Origin: Salvator merianae
Taxonomy: Eukaryota; Chordata; Lepidosauria; Squamata; Teiidae
DNA: 64,000 bases
NCBI GenBank assembly: GCA_003586115.2
Contig: QVOM02000042.1
Location: 33,398,969 to 33,462,968, forward strand
Direction of reading: 5' to 3'
In this document: one piece after another, positions 43,649 to 54,848 of the stretch
How the letters are laid out: each line of letters opens with the position of its first letter
Position numbering within the stretch: the stretch's first letter is position 1
Made by a program: the position numbers and the translations under genes
Notes under the pieces: model-generated
The model's database searches: none
What the model saw: only the letters and a program-made list of their open reading frames with translations
What the model was told of the DNA's origin: nothing

Positions 43649-43842
43649 GGGCAGGGTGGCACAGCAATTGCCCATATGCCAGTGACACATGGAAAGCAGA
43701 GGATTGCCAGTTCGATCCCCAGCCTCTTCCCAGAGGTAGGCAGTGGCAAACCACTTCTGTATCTCTTTCAAGTAAACTGCATAGAGGTGTCCATGGAGGT
43801 GCTCATGCAGTCAACCAGGAGTTGGCCACCAATAACAACAAC
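43649..43842 (+). mobile_element. tRNA-derived SINE with BovB-like tail
   Basis: GGGCAGGGTGGCACAGCAA (43649) resembles an RNA polymerase III A box, and AGTTCGATCCC (43709-43719) a B box. The body 'gcagtggcaaaccac' and the tail 'gagttggccaccaataacaa' with (AAC)n resemble squamate SINEs mobilised by BovB. Some promoter positions are mutated; expression is unknown. Confidence 0.75.
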
Positions 43843-44160
43843 ATGGAGATAAGAGTGCCAGTAATCCCAATAAGGGATGCTCCTTGCCTCTTGCACTGTA
43901 TCTGCAAGCCACTTGCTTGAGTTTCCAAAACAAGATTGCAGTGTGAAAGCACAGTTTCCTCTGCTTCTGCCTCAAATTAATTCAGTCGTTTCAGGTGAGG
44001 CTTCCTTTTTACAATGTCAGATTTCCCTCCCCACCTCCTCCCTCCTTTTTTGCACAGTTCTTGGCACTAAGGGGCAAAGCAGCGTCTTTTTTATATCATA
44101 GTCATAACTGTCTTCAGGGTGTAGAATGTGTGAAAGACTTCAAACTGGTTCCCATGAGCA
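43843..44160. other. Nothing recognised
   Basis: About 320 bp with no supported feature. Confidence 0.35.
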
Positions 44161-44182
44161 AACGGATCTAGTAGCATCTTAG

Positions 44183-45678
44183 GCTGTGGTCCAACATCGT
44201 AAATTTAATCTGTATCGGAAGAGTACAAGGACCGAATTCGTCTTCTGCTCATTCCCACAGTTACATTTTAACACGGACTCAATTCGTACTTGCTCGTTCT
44301 TACACTGATGTTTCCTATGCTTGGCACAGAGAAACAGTACCTTTTCTGCCTCCACCCTTCATCAAATTCTCCTCCCTGTGTAGTCAGGGATTGGCTACAG
44401 TCCCTACATTCAAATCTTGACGTCACAGGGGCGGGAAAGTCAAGCTCTGCCCTTTTTGGGGGGATTCCTGCCCTTTACAAACACTTCTTTAAATTAAAAG
44501 AAAAAAGCCTCCTAATCTCCTTGTTAGATCCTAAACAAGGGCTCAAAGCAAGGTGTGGAGAGAAACTGCTTTGCGGGGGGGGGGGTTGTTTGGGTTTTGT
44601 TTGCTTGTTTTTGCTTTTCCACACTTTAAAAATAATAAAAATAAAATTTCTCTCATCCCCACAAAAAAGTTCTCCCTCAGCTCTCTCACTCGTTAATGAT
44701 CCTCTCAACTCCCCCCCCCCATTCTTCCTCGCCTGCCGGCTTACATGCAGTGTTCTGTGTGTTTGTGGGGGGGGGGAGAGAGAAGGGGGGTATGTTGCAG
44801 AGAGCTGGGGCAGAAGACAGGTCAAGATAGGTGCAAGGTGGGAAGCCTTTTTGTAGACTTCCCCTTGCTCTTGGTGTCCTATCAGCTCTTCAGCCTGCCT
44901 AGCCCCACCTCAAGTTTTCTTTCCCTTTTACAGAACTGCACAAGTTCAGAGCTCCGCAGAACAATAGCAGCATCTCCCCTTTTTTCTACATATGCAGATG
45001 CCAAGCACAGAGAAGGTGAAAGTCCTCCACTTTCACGTTCTCTATTCTTGGTGTCTGCATACCTAGAAACAAGAGGGGAGGTGCTGCAGTTGTTCTGCGG
45101 AGCTCTGAAGTTGCGCAAATCTGTAGAAGGAAAAGAAAACTTTGCAGGCTTGTCCCTGCGCGCACGCATGTGTGTCTACGTAGCTAGAAAGGAAGGAAAC
45201 TGCTGCTGCTGCTTTAGCCGAGTCTGAACGTCTACAGAATTCTAAGCAGCCTCAGTCTGAGGGTGGGAAGGAGAAAACTTCCCATCCAACTTGTCCCTGC
45301 ACGCCCACATGTGTGTCTGCACGCCTAGAAAGGAGGAAGTACTGTGCTCCCTTCCCACTCATCCCTGCTGACCCCCTCCCCTGAGCATAACGCGACAACA
45401 AAGTTGGTCATTGGATGGCAGGAAATGGGGATTCCTCCCTCTGTACACCCTCCAAAAAGTAAGATCCCTCCCAAATAGTCTTCTTCCTCGTTCTCACATC
45501 ACAAAGTAAAACGGGCTAGCGATCTGGAATGGCTTGAGAACTCATTAAATCCGAATGCAAAGTAGTCCAGATTTCACCAATTTAGTCCAGAAAAACTACG
45601 GAAAGGCAAGATCATGTTGGGCCAGCGGGAACTGAAGACGGCCTGTAAACTGATTAAATGCCGTGTCGGAATGTGGTC
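44183..45678 (-). mobile_element. Unassigned ~1.5-kb element B, copy 2
   Basis: The reverse complement matches 2301-3690 at both ends and through much of the length. It is flanked by TTAG (44179-44182) and TTAA (45679-45682). Rejoining the host repeat across it gives 'catcttaagagactg', consistent with a TTAA-like target in this copy. The inverted ends share ATTTAATC. It contains long homopolymers (G at 44577-44588 and 44767-44777; C at 44710-44719) and an internal palindrome. No transposase recognised. Confidence 0.65.
44890..45165. repeat. Large imperfect palindrome within element B
   Basis: Arms of about 130 bp face each other around 45022-45027: 'gttcagagctccgcagaacaa' near 44945 against its complement near 45095, 'tatgcagatgccaag' against 'cttggtgtctgcata', and 'ttttctttcccttttacag' against 'ctgtagaaggaaaagaaaa'. 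Frames on the two strands encode similar peptides for this reason. The palindrome was not seen at the matching place in copy 1. Confidence 0.75.
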
Positions 45679-45790
45679 TTAAGAGACTGATGAAGAAAAA
45701 CAAGTTGGTAGCATGAGTTTTTGCAAACTAAATCTACTTCATCAGATGCAACGTAGACTAATCCTACTTCATCTGATGAAGTAGGCTTAG

Positions 45791-46203
45791 GGAGTGGTCA
45801 CACTTAATCCTTAGTGAATGAACAGACGTTCATTGGGTAAGTGTTTCCACGTCGGCGCGCTGCCTCAGTGTCCACTAGCTAATCGCTGTCCACAACTTGC
45901 CCAGGAGTGGTTAAATCACTCCCAGTCAGCAGCGTTTGCACCCTCTTCTGGCTCCAAAGCACGGCTATGGCTGTGCAGTCACATGCTGCATCCTGATCAC
46001 CATGGCAACATCCAGCTGCTCACCAGATGTTGCCGCAGCCACTGTCATAGCAATCAGGCTTGCATTCATGTTTCAAATGCCTCATGGCCTGGTACAGGGC
46101 TATTCTAGCACTCGAATTATGAATGGCCACCATGTTGCTGGGTCTTTTCCAGTCTAGAATGGTACTATTAAATCATTCTAGGCTGGTCGGTGCAAAACAT
46201 CCA
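45791..46203 (+). mobile_element. GGGCC-type DNA transposon (type A), copy in palindromic repeat
   Basis: Left end GGAGTGGTCACACTTAATCC, right end 'gtcggtgcaaaacatcca', flanked by TTAG on both sides (45787-45790, 46204-46207). It matches the two halves at 2085-2300 and 3691-3950, which identifies those as one split element. Confidence 0.65.
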
Positions 46204-46306
46204 TTAGTCTACAAAAGCTCAGGCTACCAACTTCTTTGTTAGTCTCTAAGGTACTACTAGACCCCTCTAGATTACTGATCCAGACTAACACAGCTACATC
46301 TCTCAA

Positions 46307-49160
46307 TGGTTCCCATGAGGACAGCCAGTTCTTAATCATCCTCACACCATCTACCCATCCTACACTGCTCCTGCACTAGGTCTCCCCACAGGGCAAGGGA
46401 AAGCTAATGCTTGGCTTCTCTTTTGGAAACCATGCTGCTGCCTTGGTTCTGTGACAGTTATGGGCTTAACCTGATTGGCCTCTCCCAAGTCCTGGGCCCT
46501 GCCCATTCAAAAGTTCCCTTTGAGGGTTCCTCTTTTTTTCCCTTTGCTAAATTCTTCCATTGTCATTACACTCATCAACATCTTGGCTGTACTGAAAGAG
46601 AGTTGTTGTAACATTCTCATGAATTTGTTGTTTTAGTTATTTTCTTTGTATGAGTGAATTAATAAACATTCCTCTTGTTTTATTGTAGAGGTGTCTTTGG
46701 CTTCTACTTTCTGAGTTAGCATTTGTTTCAGGGCAGTTTAAATCCTCACTGAAAGATCTCAGACTAAAAGCCGTACTTAGTACAGTACTTTCTGTGGTTG
46801 CTGTTAGATTTTAGAACACAATAAATAAAATATATATCAGGCAACAAATAGGTTATGCTGCCTTGTTTCTCAGTCTAGTGACCTTTGGTATACTGGTGGG
46901 CCTAGCTTCATCTCCCCCCTTTTTTCTAAAGAACCTGTGGGGTTTGGTTATGGGCTTTTCAACACCCTTCCCCAACATAGGCCTTAAAAATATTTTTGTT
47001 TTCCCTGTGAAGTCAATAGCAAGATAACTTCAAATCAGCTAGCACTGTTAATATAAGCCTTGTCAAATTTTCTAGGTAGGAAAATCTGTAGATTGTGCTT
47101 GCTATTAATGAACTGCAGAGACACAGAATGTTTATACTTTGGATGACACCATACAATCTTCAAGAATAGAGACTCCCAGAAGAGTAAGGAATACTAAAGC
47201 AAAAGGTATAAAAGGCAGGATCTGTGCAGGGAAGCCTCTGAAGAACACCTCATCTGCATTGCAGACTGGTCTACCAGGAGGCCATGCCTTCCATGTAATT
47301 CTGCATCCATATGGGATATGGTGTTGAAGCAGTCCCTGGTGAAAACATGGCACCGTAGCCTGATCCAATGTGAGACTGCTTTGAAGCAGTCTCCATGCAT
47401 TCTCCAGCAGTAGACTAACCCAACCACTCACGTGCAGAAGGCACTCCAGCATCATTTCATCAGGCTCCCAGAAGTGGGGCTGGAAGTGTGCCTCTTCTGG
47501 GCACCTAGCTAAAATACCCCAGCCAGCAACTTTGGAGATTGGAAACTTTTATTCCCAGTATCAGAAGTTGAGCTGAGTTGAGCCACTGCAATGCAGACAG
47601 CCCTTGACCTGCACCACTAATCACCCCTCCAATCTTAGGCTAGATCACTTGATCACTTGTTGTTCCAGCACAGAGTGGGACAACATGCTGTGTGCAGATC
47701 CTGCCAAAGAGTCTGCCTCCAGTGTGGCTTTCAGTAGTTTGACAGCATTATGTGAGGCTTCTTCCATCCAGTGGAAACCTGGAAAATGAGGCCCTGGGGG
47801 ACCCAGAAAAGGGGATTTAAGAGTATACCTACTGCCCGTTTTTAATAGCAATTACTATTGCAACAATAGAATTCATAAAGTGATATGTCAAGACAATTTG
47901 TCTGACTCAGACTGTACCATGGATAGTAGAAGTTAACAGGAAATCAAATAGACAGTAGAAATCAATGGACTTTACCTTCTCATCGTTCTTTTCTTTAAAC
48001 AGTATTTAAACTGAAAACTCCCCCCAAAAAGCAAATAGAGGTCACATTTTTGGGCATCCACCATCCCTCTTGAGGACTTAAAACATGAAAGGGTACATAT
48101 GAGTTGAAAAGACTAAGAGGAAACTTTTATTTCTATCCCAGTTATTGTGTGGCTTCTGTTAGATGCTTAGTGTGGTGTTTGCGCTAAGAAACATTTGTAA
48201 AGATTCCCTTGAATTAGTTAATATATCACATGAAGAAGTAGAAATCATATTCCAAACTGCAAGGGTTCAACCCTAAAATTCCCTGGAGCCATAGGAGGAG
48301 GGATGTAAAGGAAAGCATTGGCAAAGCAGTTCTGAAGCACAGTCCCTTTGCTTGGTGATATTTCCAGGTGAATGAAAGACATGGACTATCAGAATGAACA
48401 AATTACTGTTTTAAACTACATCATCCTAGAAGGTTGGGGGGGGGGGTTATGCATTGTACTCGGTTTGATTTTTAGACATGTTTCTGTGCTAATTTAATCC
48501 AACTCACCAAGCTCTTAGTCAGAAGGCATGAAATAGCTTGTGACGTTTCACTTGTCCCTCCAGTGCGCAGTTTATAGAGACATAAGTAAAATAATAAAAT
48601 TTTCATTACTAGGAATCAGTATAGTAAAGGCCCAATGAACACATTTGAGGTTTGCTTCTGTGCTTAGCAAAAGGAGAATGAAAGTGATTGTTTGGGGCCT
48701 TCATCCATCTAGATAATTTACTGCTCAGAAATATGTCATTGCCTTCCTTTGTTAACATTTACATGGGTTTCACAAGCAGCCCAAATCACTCTTTTAACAT
48801 TTTGCAGAAAGTTCAGAAGCATCAAATGCAGCAGAAGCATATCCAATCAAGATTCTTCTTATGGTTTGAAAGTTTCACAAGGAAACAGAGACCTCTGTGT
48901 GTATGATTCATGGCATGCTAATGTGTTGTGTTTTGAATTCAAATGTAAATAAATAAGAACTATGACATCAATGAATGAATTGTTTCATATATAACAGTAG
49001 TATTAAAATTTCAAAGCAGTTCAGAACTTTTTTGGATGAGGCGATAAATCAGTCTTTCTCTGTGGAATATTGGTACAGGGAGCTTCATCAGACTATTTCA
49101 TGATTTTATTTAAAAACCTGCACATGGAACTTTTTTGTTCCATTAAGTTCACCAGGACAA
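46307..49160. other. Mostly unrecognised; possible solo LTR-like segment
   Basis: 46330-46740 ends with 'aataaacattcctcttg' and TTTTATTG, a possible polyadenylation region of an LTR or an old transcript end, but no paired LTR or primer-binding site is seen. A G run lies at 48437-48447. No gene supported. Confidence 0.35.
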
Positions 49161-49163
49161 AAT

Positions 49164-49623
49164 GGGCATTTTTGCACTTACAAAAGTGGAACATTATAAC
49201 TAGCAGGGTTTGGGCCACTCAGGATCAAGTACGGCGAGGAGTATTCATACTGGAACACTCCTTGAGCTGACTAGCTGGGGAAGAAATGCAAATGGGAGTG
49301 CACTAGTTAGGCAGCTGGGTTTGGAACCAGAGGAGCTGTGTCTGGAGATGTGTCCAGAACGGCCGCCAGGTTCCAAACCCCTAAGTCTGAACCTGGGAAC
49401 AAGCCATCTGACAGTGCAACCACGCCTGCGCACTCCATGCCTCCTTATTGTTCCAACCCCAGAAGTGATGCAAACACATCTTTCCCGATCCTCACTGGAT
49501 GGCACTAGCCAGCTTCCAGACTACTATTTTCTTGACCAGCACTAGTCAGCTTCAGATGAGCTTCAGGTGAGCTTCTATGAGTTTCTAACCAGCTGGAGCT
49601 GTTTGCTAAGTGCGAACAGGCCC
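49164..49623. mobile_element. GGGCC-ended DNA transposon (type F), 460 bp
   Basis: Starts GGGCATTTTTGCACTTAC and ends 'aagtgcgaacaggccc', flanked by perfect AAT (49161-49163, 49624-49626). The interior is distinct from type E but keeps the same termini. Non-coding. Confidence 0.8.
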
Positions 49624-49753
49624 AATGTAAAGGCAAGTGTCTAGAGGAGAAACAACTGATATTCTCATTCTCATGTAATTAAAGTTATCTAACTGCATAG
49701 AGGAAGGGGCTTCCTCCTCAGTTCATAACATAGGCTGCATCTCCACTTACAAT

Positions 49754-50303
49754 GGGCCTTTTCACACTGAGCTCCGTAGTCCGTTCCCAGTAGTTGGCTT
49801 CGGACCGGAGAGGTTGGAGAACGCTGGCTGCCCTTCGCACTCCCAGCCAGAGGAACGGACCCGAAGCCGACCAGCAGAGGGAACAGTGCGAATGGCATCC
49901 GCTAGTTCCATACCACACTCCGTACCATCGTGCTCCGCTTCGTAACCAGAGGGCTCCTTACGGAGCCGGCTTCGTAACGGCAGCTAGACTGCCATGCCCA
50001 AAGGGCTATCCCGGGCACGAAGCATCGTACCGGGGTGTGAAGCTTCGTACCAGGGTGTGAAGCTACAAACCACGCATGCCGTTGCAAACGTGGACGGGAG
50101 TGCGAAAGCACCTACCCTGATCTTCACTCCATCGCGCAGGTCGGAATGAAGACAAGCTTTTACTTGTCTAGCCTTACCCAGGATCAGGTACAAATTGGGT
50201 ACGATGTGGTTTGGATCGGGTGAGGTGCACGCCCGCAGCAGTGCAAAAGCTCCGTTCCAGCGAACGGATAGGAACGTTCCACTTGCTAAGTGCGAAAAGG
50301 CCC
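49754..50303 (-). mobile_element. CpG-rich GGGCC-ended DNA transposon (type E), copy 2
   Basis: The reverse complement of 24754-25330 with few differences, 550 bp, starting GGGCCTTTTCACACTGAG and ending AAGTGCGAAAAGGCCC, flanked by perfect AAT (49751-49753, 50304-50306). High retained CpG content suggests a recent insertion. Confidence 0.87.
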
Positions 50304-50390
50304 AATATAAGCAGTGGCGGCCAGCAGCTTTGAGCCCAGGTGTTCGCGTCTCATGAGAAGCATGCCATGGCTGTTCACAGGGCCTCCAGG

Positions 50391-50748
50391 CCTCCATACT
50401 GCCTCAGCAGGTGACTTATAGAGTGGCCTTCATTTTGATCACGTGTGGTTATTTATCAGGATCAATGAAATCAAATAATATCTTCTACTTGTTAACTATA
50501 ATGAACAATTAGAGAGCAATTCTAAGACTTTGGGAAGGGCGGATCATTAAACTTTGTGGACCTCCATCTGAATGGAGCTGCCTCACTCTATAAGTGGAGA
50601 TTTGGCCTTCATTTTGATCACATGTGGTTATTTATCAGGATCAATCAAATTAAATAATATCTTCTACGCATTAACTATAATGAACAATTAGAGAGCAATT
50701 CTAAGACTTTGGGAAGGATGGATCATTGATTTTTGTGGGCCTCCATCT
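50391..50748 (+). repeat. Two-copy tandem duplication, 179-bp period
   Basis: 'ccttcattttgatcac' begins at 50427 and again at 50606, and the match runs on through 'gagagcaattctaagac' and 'cctccatctgaatgga'. Differences are a few substitutions and small indels. Confidence 0.9.
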
Positions 50749-52038
50749 GAATGGACAGAGAGGTCAAAGATCAGAAGTAGAGGTCCAGAGTCTGACCCCT
50801 GCTCAGTGCAATGGTATAAAGTTCTTCAACTGTTACCTATCTTTTTGCATTGTATGCATGGGTGATGAGGACAAAAAAAGAGGCATCTTAAGGTAGATTA
50901 GGGTGGCTTTGTTGGACCTGGTGGTCTCCATACATTCCTTTGTAAAGTGTCATGGTTATTTTTAGAAGGGGGAAAATTGAAATCTTGCCTTCTAACTCAA
51001 CCTGTGTGAGTTCAACAGGGCTCTGATAGTTCTTCTGCCATAAATTTCCCCCTCCTCTCCAAACTCCTATAGAACTATTCATTAAATAAGCCTAGAGACA
51101 GAGATAAAGATGCACAATCTAACTGCCCACTTTCCTTTCCTTTCATAAAGAGAAGGGTTGACCTGTATGCCTAGGGGATTGATGAATATGAGTTGTTATA
51201 GGCTTAACCAGCTTAAGAGATTTACTCACATTCTGAAATGAGCAAGGATTCAGATGGAAAGAGCTGGTCTCACTACACTGTTCTGCTTTCATATTTGGGT
51301 TCATTTGACTATCATAGGCAATCAACAAGTTCATACTAAAGATATTCATTGAGTTCAGTTCAATCTAGAATCAGGTCAAACAAGCATGACTCAGTTCAAA
51401 TGGAGCCTCAAACCATTCGCAAACTGATTGCTAAAAAAAAAAAAAGATAAAATACAATAAAAATACATTGAAAAAGGGGTGAGAATAGAACTCCATTTAA
51501 AACGGAGGTGGCTTCATGATGGACACCAGGATGAACAGGCACCATTGCCACTGAAAATAATGCTTCCCCATCACAGGAAAGAGAAAGAGGAAGGATGCCT
51601 CTAAAGATCATTTGCTGGAACAAGAAGTACTGGGGTGAAGGGACAGAGAGTGCACCTTCAGGGCACTACTCAGTCTCAAAGCCAAAAGTTGAAGTGACTG
51701 GCAGATGTCTGCATCCATGCCCACATGGACTGATGTGTTCTAATCTGGTTGGGAACAGCACAGCTTCTCAATGGGTCAACCACCCCCAAGAGCATTATGG
51801 ATTGCCCTGCACCAACAAGGCTTTCTTACTGTTCAGTCATTACAACACCCCTTGCCTCAGGAGTGGCTCTACAACAAACATCCAAGGTACCACCTTTGTG
51901 ATGCAGGAACTAGCAGGCTGCCTCTGATTCTGGGAGAGGAGACAGATGTGGATGTCATTGTCATTATCTGCTTGGGAATGCCTTGGTGGGTCTCCATGCT
52001 GATGGGAATGCTGGTATGGGTGGTGATGGGGTTGGACA
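50749..52038. other. Nothing recognised
   Basis: No supported gene. 51345-51420 has 'gttcagttcaa' words like those at 18366-18650. An A-run lies at about 51434-51445. Confidence 0.4.
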
Positions 52039-53521
52039 ATTGCTGAACCACTCTCTGTGATATTTGAGAACTCATGGAAAACAGGAGAAGTCCCAGAAGA
52101 TTGGAGAAGGGCGAATGTTGTACCTATCTTTAAAACAGGAAAGAAGGCTGACCCAGGCAACTACAGGCCTGTGAGCCTGACTTCAATACCAGGCAAGATA
52201 CTTGAACAAATCATTAAACAGCATATATGGGAACACTTGGATGGGAATGCAGTAATTAACCAGAGCCAACATGGATTTGTAACAAGCAAGTCATGCCAGA
52301 CTAATCTCATTTCCTTTTATGACAAAATTACTGGATGGATCGATCAAGGAAAGGCTGTGGACATAGTATATCTTGACTTCAGCAAAGCATTTGACAAGGT
52401 GTCTCATACTATACTTATTGAAAAAATGATCAAATATGGGATTGACAGGACAACTGTTAGGTGGATTCATAACTGGCTTAGTGATCGTACTCAAAGAGTG
52501 GTCATAAATGGCTTCACATCCGATTGAAAGACTGTCTCGAGTGGGGTACCGCAAGGCTCTGTCTTGGGCCCATTGCTGTTTAACATTTTTATAAATGATC
52601 TGGATGAAGGTGTCGAGGGGATGCTGATCAAATTTGCAGACGACACAAAGCTAGGAGGGGTTGCTAACACTAGGGAGGAGAAGGAGAGGATTCAAAAGGA
52701 TTTGGACAAGCTTGAACAGTGGGCTGAACCTAACAGAATGACATTTAACAGGGAGAAATGCAAAGTTTTACATCTAGGTAAGAAAAATGACTATATCCAA
52801 TACAGAATGGGAGGAATCTCACTGAGCAGCAGCACATGTGAAAAGGATCTGGGTGTACCAGTAGATCACAGATTAAACATCAGTCAACCGTGTGATGCAG
52901 CTGCAAAAAAGGCAAACACCATCCTGGGCTGTATCAAGAGGAGTACAGAGTCTAGATCACGAGAAGTAATTGTCCCACTTTACTCTTCCTTGGTCAGACC
53001 TCATCTGGAGTATTGTGTCCAGTTCTGGGCGCCCCAGTTTAAAAGGGACATTGACAAACTGGAACAAGTTCAGAGAAGGGCGACCAAAATGGTGAGCAGT
53101 CTGCAAACCATGTCCTACGAGGAACGGTTAAAGGACCTAGGAATGTTTAGCCTGCAGAAGAGAAGACTGAGAGGAGATATGATAGCTGTTTTCAAGTATC
53201 TGAAGGGCTGTCACAGTGCAGAAGGATTGGCCCTATTCTCAGTTGCACAAGAAGGAAGGACTAGAAACAATGGGATGAAACTTCAAGGGAGTAGATACAG
53301 GCTAGATATTAGGAAAAACTTTCTGACCGTAAGGGCAATCAGTCACTGGAACAGGTTACCACAGGAGGTGGTGGGCTCTCCTTCGCTGGAGATCTTCAAG
53401 GAAAGGCTGGACAGATATCTGTCTAGGATGGTGCAGTGAATCCTGCATTGAGCAGGGGGCTGGACTCGATGACCCTGGAGGTCTCTTCCAACTCTATGAT
53501 TCTATGATTCTATGATTCTAA
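52039..53521 (+). mobile_element. CR1 LINE, 5'-truncated copy
   Basis: Starts abruptly within ORF2 ('attgctgaaccactctctgtg') and ends with about three ATTCTATG units (53498-53521), the CR1 signature. Very similar by eye to the CR1 at 9662-13310, in the opposite orientation. No target duplication evident, as usual for CR1. A type C-like fragment follows directly. Confidence 0.9.
52057..53439 (+). pseudogene. CR1 ORF2 reverse transcriptase and C-terminus, one nonsense codon
   Basis: The frame opens at 52057 in the truncated element and carries YLDFSKAFDKVSH (motif A). A TGA at 52525-52527 replaces the tryptophan seen at the same place in the other copy (TSNWKT). The same frame then continues with SGVPQGSVLGPLLFN (motif B) and FADDTKLGG (motif C, intact), through to the stop at 53437-53439. 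Apart from this stop the reading is uninterrupted, so the copy is young or slowly decaying. It lacks endonuclease and promoter. Confidence 0.88.
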
Positions 53522-53841
53522 GACTTGCTGTCTTCAGGACAGACCCATTTCTGGTAGCACTTCCTGGAGCATTGCTGAAATGGATCCCCTGTGATACACT
53601 GGGCCATGGGGCCATGCCATTTCCATGCCTCTATGGTCTAGTATACTGACCCTGGGCTCGTTATAGACCTCAGTGTTGAAATCTACACTACATCAGGCCA
53701 GGGTGCCATTTTGGACATCCTAGCCTGGTCCAAGCTTCATCCAATTCCTACAATGTGTGATTGGGGGGTGAAGGCTTGCCATGGATAGCAGGACTTTATT
53801 CCAGAATTTATTCCAGAACAAGGCCTAATGCAAAAAGGGCC
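53522..53841. mobile_element. GGGCC-type element fragment (type C-like right half)
   Basis: Interior words ('gaaatggatcccctgtg', 'atactgggccatgg', 'tagcctgg') match 35440-35640, and the right end 'aatgcaaaaagggcc' is the family terminus. The left part is missing at the CR1 junction. Confidence 0.5.
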
Positions 53842-53855
53842 TAACATATGGACAG

Positions 53856-54052
53856 GCTGCATCCACACATGGAAAAAAAAAGAAGCTTGAAAAAGGCTTA
53901 GAAGTGATAGCATCCTCACACTAGTGCCTCTAATCTACATTAAAGACCAGAAAATGCACTTCTGGAGGCCTTTATTTTGGATTAGAGGTGGGACAGTGTC
54001 CACATGCTACCATCCCTAAGCCACTTTCAAGCCACTTTTTTCATGTGTGCAT
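53856..54052. mobile_element. Hairpin MITE-like inverted repeat, ~195 bp
   Basis: The left arm 'catccacacatgg', 'gcttgaaaaaggcttag' faces the right arm 'ctaagccactttcaagc', 'catgtgtgcata'. Arms of about 50 bp with mismatches; no clear target duplication. Confidence 0.5.
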
Positions 54053-54270
54053 ATGATGCGCCAGTGTCAACACACCAACCAGCTTTATTCCTTGGCTTCC
54101 AAGCCTAGTATATCCACCACATATTGTGCACAGAATAAGCAATTTGACCTTCTCTTCCCAATCCATTTTGCAAACAGTCACTGGGGAGATAGTGGAGAAG
54201 GCAAAATCACTTCCAGCACAATAGCTGAGGGCTGTGCTATAAGTTGTTGCAGGGAAGCAAGATAGCCTTT

Positions 54271-54848
54271 GGGCATTTTCACACTTACCATAGCAGAATG
54301 GTTTAATTAGCAGGCTTCAGGCCAGTGAAGATGGAGTCCGTTGAGTGCTATATGCACTTGCTAGCAGTGGAAACAACTCCAAACTGACCAGCAGAGGGAG
54401 CGGTGCAGATGGGAATCCTCTAGGCAGGAAGTGAGGTCATGAATCATAGAGGCACGAATGCGAAGATAGAGTTAGTAATCCGAAACATAGAGCTACTACT
54501 TTGAAGTTAGAGCAGCTCCTTTCGGAGCTGTCTCTGAAACGGCAGGCAGGGTGCAAAGCACAAAGGGCAAACTGGGTTGTGAAGCAGCAAACCGCACTTG
54601 CATGGCCACGCCAGCCCCTCCCCACTGCCATTTTGAGCCAGGTAGCAGTGCGAGCACACCTCGCCCCATCTGCGCTTGATCTCGCACATCAAAATCAAGA
54701 CAGCAAATTACTTGTCTAGCCTTCCCCAGCTTCAGGTACTTAGGTGAAATTCAGTGAGAATCAGGACTGTTGCATTTGCATGCAAGTGTGAATCCTCCGT
54801 TCTAGCGAGCGGACAAGAATATTCCTCTCGTGAAGTGCAAACGGGTCC
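54271..54848 (-). mobile_element. GGGCC-ended DNA transposon (type E), diverged copy 3
   Basis: 578 bp, starts GGGCATTTTCACACTTACC and ends 'gaagtgcaaacgggtcc', flanked by TTT / TTC. It shares 'gaccagcagaggga', 'tacttgtctagcctt' and 'gcgagcggacaagaa' with copies 1 and 2, but much of its CpG has decayed, so it is older. Confidence 0.75.

Larger units (their letters stand above)
44161..46306. mobile_element. Palindromic repeat split by two insertions
   Basis: The left arm text 'gatctagtagcatctta', 'gagactgatgaagaaaaacaa', 'gttggtagcatgag' (44166-44182 joined to 45681-45720) is the inverse of the right arm at 46215-46275 ('ctcaggctaccaac', 'tttgttagtctctaagg', 'tactactagacc'). Element B separates the first arm (44183-45678) and a type A element sits between the arms (45791-46203). 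Without these the repeat is only about 240 bp. It resembles a repeat common in amniote genomes, whose name I cannot give. Confidence 0.6.

Noticed and set aside
43649..43720. Possible tRNA gene (A- and B-box-like motifs)
   Set aside because: No cloverleaf can be drawn with confidence, and the sequence continues into a SINE body and tail.
44745..45227. 160-codon plus-strand and 95-codon minus-strand frames with similar peptides
   Set aside because: The similarity is explained by the palindrome at 44890-45165, not by coding function.
46330..46740. Solo LTR with polyadenylation signal
   Set aside because: No TG...CA ends, target duplication or second copy could be confirmed, so it is only mentioned as possible.
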